The notes: generated by a model from the sequence alone, not told the origin. Positions 26,053 to 36,039 are shown, counted from the first letter of the stretch. The stretch is 64,000 bases of DNA from Phyllobacterium pellucidum (GCF_013327855.1 NZ_JABUMX010000001.1:806001-870000); one strand, 5' to 3'. Translations and numbers: made by a program.

Positions 26053-28137
26053 TCAATCAACAAAGACGCGAACGCTCGCTGCCCGTCCGGCTGCATCGAT
26101 GACGGTGAGCGTCGAAAAACCCCCGCCATCCGGCAGCCATTGATTGACGCGGCGGCGCGATGTTTCCGGCAACGGCTTGCCATTCGCAAGCCAGCGGAAC
26201 GGGGCGCGACCGCCTTGCAGCTTCAATGCCAACGGCATGATTTCGCCGTCCGCCTTTGCACCGAGATCAACCCTTGCTCCTTCGGGCGGATAGACGATTT
26301 GCGGCGCCGGCTCCCGCGTCGATGCTGTGACGAGGCCGCTCGACGTTACCGAGAATCGTCGCTGGCTGATCGGCAGTTGCGCCTGTGCGATGCGTGCTGC
26401 ACCGGCAGGTGCTGGAGGCAGCGGTGTAATGGCGACGCCGGATTTGGCGAAGCCCTCAAAAAGGATCGGTGCTGCCGACCCGAAACCGGTGAGTCCCGGA
26501 ACCGCGCCATTGTCGGGCCTGCCCACCCAGACACCGAGCACATAATTGCCATCGAAACCCACCGACCAGGCATCACGGTATCCGTAGCTGGTACCGGTCT
26601 TGTAGGCGATGCCACGCTGGCCGGCGCCGAGTGGAGGCATGACGCCCGAGAGGACGTCCGCGACGTTCCATGCCGCCACCGGCTCGAGCAGCGGTTCGGC
26701 CATGATTTGCCCAGGCTTGTCCTGAATGCCGTCGCCAAGACGGACGGGCCTGCCCCGGTTGGCAAGCCCTGCATAGAGCTGGACAAGATCCTTCAGCGTT
26801 ATGCCGACGCCGCCGAGACCGATGGCAAGCCCGGGCGCTTCATTCGGCGGCAGGACCGGCCTGATTTCGGAGCGGCGAAAGCGCATCATCAGCCGCGCCG
26901 GGCCAACCGCATCGAGAAGGCGCACTGCTGGAACGTTGAGCGAGAGCTGCAACGCCTGCCTGATGCTGACATCGCCCTGATAGCTCATATCGAAATTGCG
27001 CGGTCGGTAGCCGAAGAAATCGGCCGGCCGGTCTTCGATGATCGTCTCCTGGCTGACGAGGCCGTCCTCAAAGGCGAGCCCGTAAATAAACGGCTTTAGC
27101 GTCGATCCGGGCGAACGGTTGATGCGCGTCATGTCGATCCAGCCGGAACGGCTGGCATCGAAGTAACTGGCGGATCCGACCTCGCCGACAATCTCGCCGG
27201 TGCGCACATCCGCCATTACCATGGCAACGGATACTTTCGCCCCGAGCCGTGCAGCAAAGTCCTTCGCCACGCCTTCGAGCCCCTGCTGGACCGGCCGCCG
27301 CAGCGTGGTCATGTGCCGGAGCGTGTCCGGCTCCTTGCGCCTTGCGGCTTCGGCGAGATGGGCAGCATAGGCCGGCAGCTGCAATCTTTGCGCCGGGATC
27401 GATGCGAGTTCGGCGCGCTCCGCCTCTCCATCGCCGACGACCTTTTCAACCGCCATCCGGTGCAGGACGCGCGAACGTGCCGCCTCGGCCAGCGCAAGGT
27501 TGCGGTCCGGCCGGCGCCGTTCGGGCAATTGCGGCAGGGCGACGAGAAGCGCCGCTTGCGCCACTGTCAGGCGCCGCGGTTCCTTGCCGAAATATGCAAG
27601 GCTTGCCGCGCGCACGCCTTCCAGATTGCCGCCATAGGGCGCGAGCGTCAGGTAAAGATCGAGTATCTCGGCCTTGCTGAGGCGTCGCTCGATCTGCAGC
27701 GCACGAACGAGTTGCTGCACCTTGACGGTCAGCGAGCGACCTTCTCTTGGCTCGATCAGCCTTGCCACCTGCATGGAGAGTGTCGAAGCGCCCGATACAA
27801 TGCGGCCGTTGGCAACAAGTTGCACGGCAGCACGTGCGAGCGCGATCGGATCTATACCGCGGTGCTGCCAGAAGCGCTGGTCCTCATAGGCGATGAGCAT
27901 ACGCACGAATTGCGGATCGACATCCGCGGCTGTTGTGCCCAGCCGCCAGTGCCCACCAGATGTTGCAAAGGCACGAAGCAACTGCCCGTCGGCGTCGAGG
28001 ACCTCCGGGGAGATGTCGCGGGCTTTCTGCAAGGGCGGCGGATAGGCACGATCGGCTGCGTCAAGGCTAAACGCCAACGTAGCAGCCAAAGCCAGATTGG
28101 CCGCCATGCCGATGGACAGTTTGCGCCAGATCGACAT
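26053..28137 (-). CDS. pbpC: Penicillin-binding protein 1C (bifunctional transglycosylase/transpeptidase)
   Basis: Class A penicillin-binding protein of 694 residues that polymerises and crosslinks peptidoglycan in the periplasm. It has a short N-terminal membrane anchor (about residues 8-24), then a glycosyltransferase domain with the catalytic glutamate in YEDQRFWQHRGID and SGASTLSMQVARL. The transpeptidase domain has the active serine in SPGSTLKPFIYG and KTGTSYGYRDAW. A C-terminal BiPBP_C beta domain (FSVTSSG to the end) identifies the PBP1C subtype. Its ATG overlaps the yfhM stop (TAATG), so translation is coupled to the alpha-2-macroglobulin, the conserved partner of PBP1C. Confidence 0.96.
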   Translation of the reverse strand: MSIWRKLSIGMAANLALAATLAFSLDAADRAYPPPLQKARDISPEVLDADGQLLRAFATSGGHWRLGTTAADVDPQFVRMLIAYEDQRFWQHRGIDPIALARAAVQLVANGRIVSGASTLSMQVARLIEPREGRSLTVKVQQLVRALQIERRLSKAEILDLYLTLAPYGGNLEGVRAASLAYFGKEPRRLTVAQAALLVALPQLPERRRPDRNLALAEAARSRVLHRMAVEKVVGDGEAERAELASIPAQRLQLPAYAAHLAEAARRKEPDTLRHMTTLRRPVQQGLEGVAKDFAARLGAKVSVAMVMADVRTGEIVGEVGSASYFDASRSGWIDMTRINRSPGSTLKPFIYGLAFEDGLVSQETIIEDRPADFFGYRPRNFDMSYQGDVSIRQALQLSLNVPAVRLLDAVGPARLMMRFRRSEIRPVLPPNEAPGLAIGLGGVGITLKDLVQLYAGLANRGRPVRLGDGIQDKPGQIMAEPLLEPVAAWNVADVLSGVMPPLGAGQRGIAYKTGTSYGYRDAWSVGFDGNYVLGVWVGRPDNGAVPGLTGFGSAAPILFEGFAKSGVAITPLPPAPAGAARIAQAQLPISQRRFSVTSSGLVTASTREPAPQIVYPPEGARVDLGAKADGEIMPLALKLQGGRAPFRWLANGKPLPETSRRRVNQWLPDGGGFSTLTVIDAAGRAASVRVFVD

Positions 28138-31100
28138 TATTGTCCTGCGACGACCTCCATGCGGCCCGTGGCAGTGCGCGCCGAGAACTGCGGACGATAC
28201 ATGTCCTCTACGCTCGCTGCCGGATGATCATAGGTGCCGGGGGTTACGGCGCGCACCACATAGGCAAGCGTTATCTCGCCATTGTCGCCGTTGGCGCGGT
28301 CGAAGGCCGCAACGAAGCGATCACTGCGAAATTCCGTATGGGCAGCTTCGACTTCGCCGATCCAGTCGAAATTCGACAGGCTGGCGCTGTTGACGAGGCC
28401 GGGATTGTCGATCTCGAAGCCAGCCGGCAGAAGGTCGGTGATGAGGACGCGTGACGGCCAGCTATTGTTCTGGGTCACCTTCAGCACCACGACATAGCGC
28501 TCGTTCTGCTTGGCCTCGCTGGCATTGGCCTCCTGGCCGTCCAGCGTGTAGTAGGTGCGCTCGATGCCAAAGCCATTGCCGCCCGCCGGCAATGGCTGCG
28601 CCGGCGACGCGAGGGTCGTCAGGACTGCGGAGACCGGTTCCGCCGATGTGTTGGTGATCGAGACGGGCTGGGCGAGGAGCTCGTCACCGCTCAGGCGCGC
28701 GACATAGCCGCCGGTCCGCGCCGTGCCGTTCACATCAAGCTTCAAATCCTGATCGCCGCCCTGGATGGCACGCGCCGCCAGCAGCATCCACGTCTGTTCC
28801 TGCGTGCTCGTATAGGTCTTGCGCTCCCACTCGCTGGCGACGATCTTCGACAATTGCGGAATGATCGGCGGGACCGGGCGGCTTTCTGCGGCAAGGGCAA
28901 GGACGGCAGCATCGTCGCGAAGCGATGAACCATAGTCGGAGCGCGCGAGGCTGACATTGGTAACGAGTGTGGACTGCTGCAGTGCATCGGTGAAGATGCT
29001 TTGTGAACGCTGCGCATCGCCATAGAGCGAGAGGGCGGCGGCGAGATGCGCCCGCGCCAACGGCGTTGGGAACTCGGCAAGTTTCGTGTCGGCATAATAG
29101 CGCAGGTCGCTGATGGCCGCCTTGCGGTTGCGCGCAAGCACGTAGAGCGCATAGGCAATCTCATTGCCCTTGTCCTTGACGCTGACGTCATAGCTCAGCG
29201 AATTCTGCAGGTTTTCCAGCGCCTGCACCAGTGCCTGTTCCGGCACCTCGTATTTCTGTTCGCGGGCGCGGGTGAGGAAGTCGGTCACGTAGGCATCGAG
29301 CCACAAATCGCCCGAGCCGGGGCTCCAGAGGCCGAAGCTGCCTGAAGAAGACTGGTAGGACAGCACGCGGTAGATCGCGTCCTGGACGCGCTTTTGCACG
29401 TCCGTATCCTCCGCAATTCCCGACTGCTTGGCGAGTTCGCTCATGTAAAGCAGCGGCAATGCCCGGCTCGTCGTCTGCTCGGCGCAGCCATAGGGGTAGC
29501 GATCGAGCGTCATCAACAGCGCCGGAATGTCGAAGGCAGCCGAACGCGTCACGTTAAGGCTCACCGAAGCTCCTTGCAGGATGCTGCCCGCCAGCAATTC
29601 GCCATCCACCTTCAGCATGCTGTTCGGTGCGATCTTGATTGGCTTGCGTACCGTAAGCGGCAGCGTTGCCGCACGTACCGGAACATCCAAGGATTGTTCG
29701 AGCGACAGGCCGGCCGCGTTCGAAAGCTTCACCGAAACGACGCCGTCGCCAGGGTGTTCTCCCTTTAGCGGCAGGGTAATGTCGAATTTGCCACCGGCGG
29801 GCAGGTTGATGGTCTGCGAGGCGTTCGCCGCTTCGACACTAACGACCGGATTGGTCGTTACCTGCAGCTGATAATCGCCGGCCGGTGCGTCGGTGTTGGC
29901 GATGTCGAGCCGAAGCGACGACCTGTCGCCCGGCGCGAGGAACTTCGGCATGCTCGCTGTCACGACGACCGGATCGCGGATGATTACGTCAGACGTGGCA
30001 TGGCCTACCCCGGCCTTCGACCAGGCGACTGCCATGATACGTGCCGTGCCATTGAACTGCGGTATGTCGAAGCTGACATTGGCCTTGCCTTGCGGGTCGA
30101 GTTTGACCGGACCCGAGAAGAAGGCGACGAGCTTTTCGGTCGGAGGGCTCCCCTGCATCGGCATCTGCGCACCGTCGCCGCCAGTGCGCAGCTTGCCAGT
30201 CACGCCCTGCGAACCATCGATGAGGCGCCCGTAGAGATCGCGAATTTCGATGCCGAGTTCGCGCTGTCCGAAATACCATGCATCGGGGTTGGGGGCTTCG
30301 TAGCGCGTGAGATTGAGAATGCCAACGTCAACGGCAGCGACGGTGACAAATGCATTTTCATTTGCCCCCGCACCGGTGACCTGCAGCGCGATGTTGAGCG
30401 GTTTGCGGGGCTCCGTCTTTGGTACGACGTCGAGCTTGACGGCAAGGTTGCGATCGCCCGGATTGACCCCCAGCCATTTGACACCGATGGCGCGCATCGG
30501 CATGTGGCTTTCCTGGTCGTTGCCCGGGCGGAACAGAGTTGCCGTGACATAGGCGCCAGCGCCCCAATCGGCAGTGACCGGAATTTCGACTTCGCCGCCT
30601 TCGGCAGGTATGTTGGCGCGCTTGGTGAGGCGGAGATTGTCTGCGCCAACGGCGATGAGAAGTTCACCGGCAAAGCGCGGCGACACCTTGAGTTTCGCCG
30701 TTTCCCCGGGCGCATAATTCGACTTGTCGAGAGCGATTTCGAGGCCGTCCGGCGTTTCCGTCGATGTTGCGGCGACATAGTAACCCGCGTCGAATTCGAC
30801 GCTCGATGTAGGGCCGTCCGCAGCGGTGGTTTCAACCTCGAGCCGGAAACGGCCCCAGGTGACGGGCACCGAAATCTCCGCGCCGTCGATTGTCGTGTTC
30901 ACTTGTCCGCTCGCGACTTGCTTCGTCGAAAGAATCGGCTCGTATTTCCATGAATTGCCGTCGCGATACCATTGATAGTTGCGCTCGACGCTGACCAGTT
31001 TCCATTCGAGACCCTGCATCGCCTCCTTCTGGTTGTTCTGGTCGATGCCGATCACATGGAATTTCGCAACCGAGTTTTCCGGCAGGTCGCCGGCAAATTC

Positions 31101-33590
31101 CGGCTTGATCCCGATCATCGGTCCTGACGGCTTGACGGGAAGCGTCAGCGTCCGCTCGACGGCGCGGCCGCCCGCCTCCTGCATACGCACGACTATGTCG
31201 GCATTGAGAAGCTGCGTTGTCGAAGGTACGTCGCTGATCAGGACATCGAAGGTGCCCTTGCCGGCATCGTCCAGCGGCTGCAGATCCTCCAGCGGAATAC
31301 GCGAATCCTCACTGACCTCTTCATCGGCAAGACCGAAGGAATATCCCTTGAAATCAGCGCTTTCATGCGTCGGCTTCAGGGCGATCTCGCCTTCGAGATT
31401 GAGCCCTGCGGCCGGAGCGCCGTAGAGATAGCGCCCATCGACCTTGACCGGCGTCGGCTGACCGATCTCGATCGATTTTGCGTCGCTGGTCAGGTCGAAT
31501 TCGACCCGGTCCGGCACGAAGTCCTCCACCAAAAACTGCTTTTCCGCGAGGGGCGATGCCTTTGGATCGGTAAAGATCTGCATGGTCCAGGTGCCACGCA
31601 TGGAATTGGGCTGGAGCGCGAGATCGAGCGTATGGCCGCCGAGATTCGCCCCGTCACTGACCATGCGGCGGTCCTCGACCCCGTCGGGGCGCTTGAAGAT
31701 AAAGGTAAGCGGCAGTTTCTCGATGGCGTTGGCGGCGTTGTCACGCGCCAATGCCGAGGCATGCACCGTCTCGCCGGCGCGATAGATGCCGCGTTCCGTC
31801 CAGGCCAATATGTCGATTGCGCCGGGGGCCGCGCGGCCTGTCACGCCGCGGTCGGAGAGGTCGAAGCCGGCGCGCGTCATGTCGAGGAACACGTAGTCAG
31901 CATCGCCGTTCTTGGCGGTGATTACGGCGGGTGCGGTGGCTGAGGTGCCGCGCATTAGCCCAGCGGTGAAGGTCGCCCTTCCCTCCGTGTCGGTGGTGGC
32001 CGTGCCGAGGATCTCGTTATTCTTGGCGAGAAGCTGCAATTCGACACCGATAAGCGGCTGTGCTGTCGCCAGCGAACGGGCGAAAACGTTGAGCCCGTCC
32101 GTACCGGCATAGGTCGTCAGACCGATGTCAGAGACGACGAACCACTGCGTTGCCTGTGCATCCCACTCCTCGGCTTTCGAATCCGGCGAAACGGCGGTCA
32201 GCACATAGACGCCCGGCTTGCGCTGGGGCAGCGCTTCATCAACCGGGAAACTCGTAACCACGTCCTTGTTGAGTTCAGACTGAATGTCGATCGCGCCCTG
32301 CCATACGAGTTCACCCGATTCGTCCTGCAGGCGCTGCGCGTTGTAGCCGTCGAGCTGGGTCAGGAATTGCGAGCTTGTCATCAGCGGCGCAAGACCACGG
32401 TCGCCGATACGGTAAAGCTTCAGATTGGCGCTCGCCGTGTTGACCGAAACGATGGGAATTCCACGACGGACGGTGCTCGGCAGCACGAAATTGTCACCGG
32501 TGAATCGCACCATGGCGGAGCGATCCTGGATGTAGAGGTCAAGATCGACAGGTGCTTCCAGCGCCTCGCCAACGGAGGACGGCAGACCGGGCCGCAGGGC
32601 GAGCTTGTAGCGCTGGCCGTGTTCCAGACCTTCCACGCAAATCTCGCTGCCGCTCGCCTCCATGGCTTTTGGCGGTGCCCCGTTGAGCGTGACGAACGGC
32701 GCGTAGTCCGTGCCCATCTTCACCAGAGGCTCGGAGAACTGCACGCAGGCGCGCGGCGTCGCGCTGTCCGCGTCAATGGTATGGTTGACAACGCGGAAGC
32801 CTTGCCGGGCCTTCAAGTCTGCATAAGCAGCCGCCACCGTCTTGTCGTAGACAAGCTCGAGGCTGGCCTTGTAGGCGCTGAGGGCAGCGCGATAATTCTC
32901 GGCGTTCTGCAGTGCTGCGGCGAGGGCGGCGAGCGCATCGGCACGGCTCGAAGCCGTGCGCGTCAGCTGGTAGCCGTTCAGCGCCGCCAGCGTGGCCTGG
33001 CCGGCAATATAGGTGTTCTTTTCGGCGCGATTGGCAGCGCGAGCCGTCTCGATCCAGAGCGCGCTGTCATCGGGGGTCAACGCGAGAGCCGTCTTGAAGT
33101 TGTTCAGCGCATTTTCCAGATTGCCCGCAGCGAGCTCGCCCCGCGCGGCGGCCAGAAAGCCATCGACGCCTTGCGCCTTCTGAGCGTCCGTCGCCGTCAG
33201 GCCTCCCTTGACCTGCCGCGCCTCCTGAACGAGCTGATCCGACAGGAATTGCAGCTTCGGCGGCGCTCCGATATCAGGTTCTGCCGCCGTTTCGACGACC
33301 TTGCCGGCAATCGATCCCGGCGCCGGCTTCAGCTCTTTGAAATCCGACTTGAGAAAGCACCACCTGGCCTTGGGGTTATAGGTGAAAGCCTTGCAAGTGC
33401 GATCAGCGAGGCAAACAACCTCACATTGGTCTTGGGTAACATCCTGTTCCGTTCGAAGATCGAAACCGAAATAATCTCCGTCCTTGGTTACGACCACATC
33501 ACGGTTCGTCTCTGCTGCCCCGGCTGGCGCGTAAGCTGCGAACATACTGAAAACCAAGAGAGAAAAGCCGAAAACAGCACGCATGGACAT
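28137..33590 (-). CDS. yfhM: Bacterial alpha-2-macroglobulin (YfhM-like) with N-terminal PAN domain
   Basis: A giant periplasmic protein of 1817 residues, thought to trap foreign proteases at breaches of the cell wall. It has a signal peptide (MSMRAVFGFSLLVFSMFAAY, cut near AGA/AE), a PAN/apple-like cysteine domain at about residues 30-90 (QDQCEVVCLADRTCKAFTY), a TPR-like helical part, then MG domains. The thioester motif GCAEQ lies near residue 1369 in PYGCAEQTTS, so the covalent trap should work. No lipobox is seen, unlike the lipoprotein of E. coli. It is the first gene of a two-gene unit with pbpC, overlapping by one base. GGAGG precedes the ATG. Confidence 0.95.
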   Translation of the reverse strand: MSMRAVFGFSLLVFSMFAAYAPAGAAETNRDVVVTKDGDYFGFDLRTEQDVTQDQCEVVCLADRTCKAFTYNPKARWCFLKSDFKELKPAPGSIAGKVVETAAEPDIGAPPKLQFLSDQLVQEARQVKGGLTATDAQKAQGVDGFLAAARGELAAGNLENALNNFKTALALTPDDSALWIETARAANRAEKNTYIAGQATLAALNGYQLTRTASSRADALAALAAALQNAENYRAALSAYKASLELVYDKTVAAAYADLKARQGFRVVNHTIDADSATPRACVQFSEPLVKMGTDYAPFVTLNGAPPKAMEASGSEICVEGLEHGQRYKLALRPGLPSSVGEALEAPVDLDLYIQDRSAMVRFTGDNFVLPSTVRRGIPIVSVNTASANLKLYRIGDRGLAPLMTSSQFLTQLDGYNAQRLQDESGELVWQGAIDIQSELNKDVVTSFPVDEALPQRKPGVYVLTAVSPDSKAEEWDAQATQWFVVSDIGLTTYAGTDGLNVFARSLATAQPLIGVELQLLAKNNEILGTATTDTEGRATFTAGLMRGTSATAPAVITAKNGDADYVFLDMTRAGFDLSDRGVTGRAAPGAIDILAWTERGIYRAGETVHASALARDNAANAIEKLPLTFIFKRPDGVEDRRMVSDGANLGGHTLDLALQPNSMRGTWTMQIFTDPKASPLAEKQFLVEDFVPDRVEFDLTSDAKSIEIGQPTPVKVDGRYLYGAPAAGLNLEGEIALKPTHESADFKGYSFGLADEEVSEDSRIPLEDLQPLDDAGKGTFDVLISDVPSTTQLLNADIVVRMQEAGGRAVERTLTLPVKPSGPMIGIKPEFAGDLPENSVAKFHVIGIDQNNQKEAMQGLEWKLVSVERNYQWYRDGNSWKYEPILSTKQVASGQVNTTIDGAEISVPVTWGRFRLEVETTAADGPTSSVEFDAGYYVAATSTETPDGLEIALDKSNYAPGETAKLKVSPRFAGELLIAVGADNLRLTKRANIPAEGGEVEIPVTADWGAGAYVTATLFRPGNDQESHMPMRAIGVKWLGVNPGDRNLAVKLDVVPKTEPRKPLNIALQVTGAGANENAFVTVAAVDVGILNLTRYEAPNPDAWYFGQRELGIEIRDLYGRLIDGSQGVTGKLRTGGDGAQMPMQGSPPTEKLVAFFSGPVKLDPQGKANVSFDIPQFNGTARIMAVAWSKAGVGHATSDVIIRDPVVVTASMPKFLAPGDRSSLRLDIANTDAPAGDYQLQVTTNPVVSVEAANASQTINLPAGGKFDITLPLKGEHPGDGVVSVKLSNAAGLSLEQSLDVPVRAATLPLTVRKPIKIAPNSMLKVDGELLAGSILQGASVSLNVTRSAAFDIPALLMTLDRYPYGCAEQTTSRALPLLYMSELAKQSGIAEDTDVQKRVQDAIYRVLSYQSSSGSFGLWSPGSGDLWLDAYVTDFLTRAREQKYEVPEQALVQALENLQNSLSYDVSVKDKGNEIAYALYVLARNRKAAISDLRYYADTKLAEFPTPLARAHLAAALSLYGDAQRSQSIFTDALQQSTLVTNVSLARSDYGSSLRDDAAVLALAAESRPVPPIIPQLSKIVASEWERKTYTSTQEQTWMLLAARAIQGGDQDLKLDVNGTARTGGYVARLSGDELLAQPVSITNTSAEPVSAVLTTLASPAQPLPAGGNGFGIERTYYTLDGQEANASEAKQNERYVVVLKVTQNNSWPSRVLITDLLPAGFEIDNPGLVNSASLSNFDWIGEVEAAHTEFRSDRFVAAFDRANGDNGEITLAYVVRAVTPGTYDHPAASVEDMYRPQFSARTATGRMEVVAGQ

Positions 33591-33680
33591 CAGGGCCTCC
33601 CAACGCTCAGGACCGGCAGATTCCGGCCCTCAATGTCGACGCTGGGCACTGTTCAAACTTCGCCGTAACTTGTCAACAGA

Positions 33681-34577
33681 TCATACGGAAGCTGCAGCGC
33701 CCTCCTGTTGAATTTCAGTGCGGATCCAGCGCTGGAACTGGAGCATCTGCGGCGTCGGCTTGCGGTTTTTCGGGGAAACCAGCCAGTAGGCGATAGGCGA
33801 CGGCACCCGGGCCGGAAACGGCGCGACGAGCCTCCCGTCGCCAAGGCTGTCCTCAACGAACAGGTCCCAGGCGAGCATGATGCCCTGCCCACTGATCGTC
33901 GCCTCCAGCGCGAGCCATGGATCGGAGAAGGTCGGCCCGTCAAACGGCAGCGGCCCTTGAAGGCCCGTCGCGACCTGCCATTCATCCCAACTGAACATCG
34001 GATTTTCGTAACAGATGATGGGCTGGCGAAAGATGTCGGCTGGCGAAGACAGGCGTGCGGCAAAGGCCGGAGTGCACACGGGGAACATGGATTGCGGCAG
34101 CAGGCGTTCCGGCGCGCCGTCGCGCCAGTCACCGCTGCCGAGCCTGATGGCAAGATCAATATCGGATCGGTTGAGATCGAGCAGCCCCGGAGACGGATCG
34201 ATGCGGATTTTAAGATCGGGGTAAGCAGCGCGCAACCGCCCGAGCCGTGGCACCAGCCATTTCGAGGCGAAAGTGGGCGCGACGGACAGGAGCAGCACCT
34301 GTTCGGTACTCTCGGCAAGCGCGACCGCCTGCGAAATTTGCTGAAAACCATCGGCAAGGCGTGGCAGCAGGCTGCGGCCGAAGCCCGTCGGCACCAGACC
34401 GGCCCGCGTACGCTCGAAGATCGCCTGGCCGATCTGTTCCTCCGTGCGGATCAATTGCTGGCTGACAGCACTAATCGAGACGCCGAGTTCGTCGGCCGCT
34501 CTGGGCAATGAGCCAAGTCGTCCGATCGCTTCCACGGCTTTCAGTCCATTCAAATGAAACCGGTTGAGATTCTTCAT
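33681..34577 (-). CDS. LysR-type regulator, GcvA-like
   Basis: A 298-residue LysR protein. The winged helix begins LNGLKAVEAIGRLGSLPRAA and has the recognition segment GVSISAVSQQLIRTEEQ. The effector domain carries the GcvA-branch patterns VAPTFASKWLVPRL and SDIDLAIRLGSGDW, and later AYWLVSPKNRK. It ends 90 bp upstream of yfhM on the same strand but has no obvious link to it. No glycine-cleavage genes are nearby, so its target is unknown. Confidence 0.9.
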   Translation of the reverse strand: MKNLNRFHLNGLKAVEAIGRLGSLPRAADELGVSISAVSQQLIRTEEQIGQAIFERTRAGLVPTGFGRSLLPRLADGFQQISQAVALAESTEQVLLLSVAPTFASKWLVPRLGRLRAAYPDLKIRIDPSPGLLDLNRSDIDLAIRLGSGDWRDGAPERLLPQSMFPVCTPAFAARLSSPADIFRQPIICYENPMFSWDEWQVATGLQGPLPFDGPTFSDPWLALEATISGQGIMLAWDLFVEDSLGDGRLVAPFPARVPSPIAYWLVSPKNRKPTPQMLQFQRWIRTEIQQEGAAASV

Positions 34578-34670
34578 TTAGATTTTCTTCACGCCAATAT
34601 CGGCAATCTTGATTGCAGGTGCTGATTGCTCGGCCAATAATAGCGCAAATCTCGAGCTTAAGGATCGACT

Positions 34671-34850
34671 ATGAAGATTTTCTTTTTGATGCGCATTTTC
34701 TGGCGGTCCGCGATCGCAAAATGGGAGCACGGCGACAGCGAAATCCTCGACTGGCAACGGGATCCGTTATCGCATCCCGTTCTCGACGCGATGGGCCTCG
34801 ACGAGTTGGCTGATTTGCCTTTCGATGCCCGCTCGGTGTGTCGCCAATAA
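34671..34850 (+). CDS. 59-residue small protein
   Basis: An ORF starting at the ATG at 34671, with AAGGA seven bases upstream, encodes 59 residues beginning MKIFFLMRIFWRSAIAKWE and ending with HPVLDAMGLDELADLPFDAR. The N-terminus is hydrophobic and basic and could be an amphipathic helix. The tail pattern HPxLxxMxxxELADLPF recalls short uncharacterised rhizobial proteins (from memory, not a search). It is divergent from the GcvA-like gene across 93 bp and convergent with fdsD, only four bases from the latter's stop. Function unknown. Confidence 0.6.
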   Translation: MKIFFLMRIFWRSAIAKWEHGDSEILDWQRDPLSHPVLDAMGLDELADLPFDARSVCRQ

Positions 34851-34854
34851 CAAT

Positions 34855-35103
34855 TCAGGCGGGAACCGATCCAGGCTTGCGGATATGCTTGGCGGCGGCG
34901 ATGACGAGATCATCCAGGCCGTTGCCGTCCTTGTCGAGGATGGCGAAGAGCTGGCTGCGCATGCGCGGCTCCCAGAAATGGTTGATATGCTCGGCGACCC
35001 CGACAATCGCCTCGTCCTTCGGCTGCGTGTGGAAGAAGCCCGCGATCTGATTGGCCATGTAGACCAGTTTCTGTTCCGTCGACTTGTGGCTTTCACTATC
35101 CAT
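34855..35103 (-). CDS. fdsD: Formate dehydrogenase delta subunit
   Basis: An 82-residue protein of the FdsD family, needed for a stable, active NAD-dependent formate dehydrogenase complex though it holds no cofactor. The core pattern is KLVYMANQIAGFFHTQP, EAIVGVAEHINHFWEPRMR, and SQLFAILD. I chose the ATG at 35103 (MDSESHKSTE); its first bases overlap the end of fdhD. It is the last gene of fdsG-fdsB-fdsA-fdhD-fdsD, the full fdsGBACD order known from Rhodobacter capsulatus and Cupriavidus. Cytoplasmic. Confidence 0.92.
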   Translation of the reverse strand: MDSESHKSTEQKLVYMANQIAGFFHTQPKDEAIVGVAEHINHFWEPRMRSQLFAILDKDGNGLDDLVIAAAKHIRKPGSVPA

Positions 35104-36037
35104 ATTGCACCAATTGAACTGTCGGACTTTGAATAAGGGTGGATGCGGCGGAATCGGGATTGGCCTTTGCCGGGGCAGTGGCTGCCGCCTCATCGGCCTT
35201 GGTCTTCACCTGCGTCAGCACATGCGGGATGCGTTCCGGCCGGGTGAAGACATCGAACTCTTCGCCGCGCACCAGCGCAACGAGCGTCATGCCGGCGGCT
35301 TCAGCCGTACGAACCGCCAGCGCAGTCGGGGCAGAGACGGCAATGAGCATCGAAGCGCCGATGATCGCGGTCTTCTGGACCATTTCGATCGAAACCCGGC
35401 TGGTGATGACAACCGCGCCGCTCTCGCCGTCAACACCGGCCCTGCAGAGCGCGCCAGCGAGCTTGTCGAGCGCATTATGCCGGCCAACATCCTCACGCAC
35501 CGCGACGATGCCCTGCCCCGGCACATAGAAGCCTGCCGCGTGCACCGCACCTGTTTCGCCGTGAAGCGGTTGGCGCCGCGACAAGGAGGTCATGGCATCG
35601 GCGATCTCCTGCGGCGTCAGCGTCAGCCGCACCTTGTCCACCGAAGCGACCGGCTTCAACGCCTGCTCGATCGATTCAATGCCGCACAGCCCGCAGCCGA
35701 CCGGACCCGCCATGCGGCGACGACGGTCCGTCAATTCCTGCCCGGCTTCGGTCGCAAGACGCAGCTGGACATCAATACCCTCATTATGTTCCTCAACCGC
35801 GATCTCACTGATCTCGCCAAGCTGCGAGACGATCCCTTCGGAAAGGCTGAACCCAACGGCGAAATCCTCCATGTCGGCGGGTGTCGCCATCATGACTGCG
35901 TGGGTGGTGCCGTTATAGCTGAAGGCAATCGGCGTTTCCTCGGGCACAACCCGGCCTTCCACCGCATAGCTGTCATCCGCGCCTTTACGGCGACGGATGA
36001 TGCGCGGGACGGAAAGCCGGGTCGGCCGCTCGCTCAT
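35096..36037 (-). CDS. fdhD: FdhD/FdsC sulfurtransferase for formate dehydrogenase
   Basis: Transfers sulfur to, and inserts, the molybdenum cofactor into formate dehydrogenase. The 313-residue protein carries the loop GPVGCGLCGIESIEQ with the sulfur-relay CxxC, and FYVPGQGIVAVREDVGRHNALDKL. The last 45 residues, after VKTKADEAAATAPAK, are an alanine-rich tail not needed for the fold. It lies two bases after the fdsA stop and overlaps the start of fdsD by eight bases, so the three are translated together. In the Rhodobacter nomenclature it is FdsC. Confidence 0.95.
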   Translation of the reverse strand: MSERPTRLSVPRIIRRRKGADDSYAVEGRVVPEETPIAFSYNGTTHAVMMATPADMEDFAVGFSLSEGIVSQLGEISEIAVEEHNEGIDVQLRLATEAGQELTDRRRRMAGPVGCGLCGIESIEQALKPVASVDKVRLTLTPQEIADAMTSLSRRQPLHGETGAVHAAGFYVPGQGIVAVREDVGRHNALDKLAGALCRAGVDGESGAVVITSRVSIEMVQKTAIIGASMLIAVSAPTALAVRTAEAAGMTLVALVRGEEFDVFTRPERIPHVLTQVKTKADEAAATAPAKANPDSAASTLIQSPTVQLVQYG

Positions 36038-36039
36038 TG

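Noticed and set aside
34613-34813. 66-codon plus-strand frame in the gap after the GcvA-like gene
   Set aside because: It overlaps the 59-residue ORF in another frame, has no ribosome site and an arginine-rich tail typical of a shadow frame.
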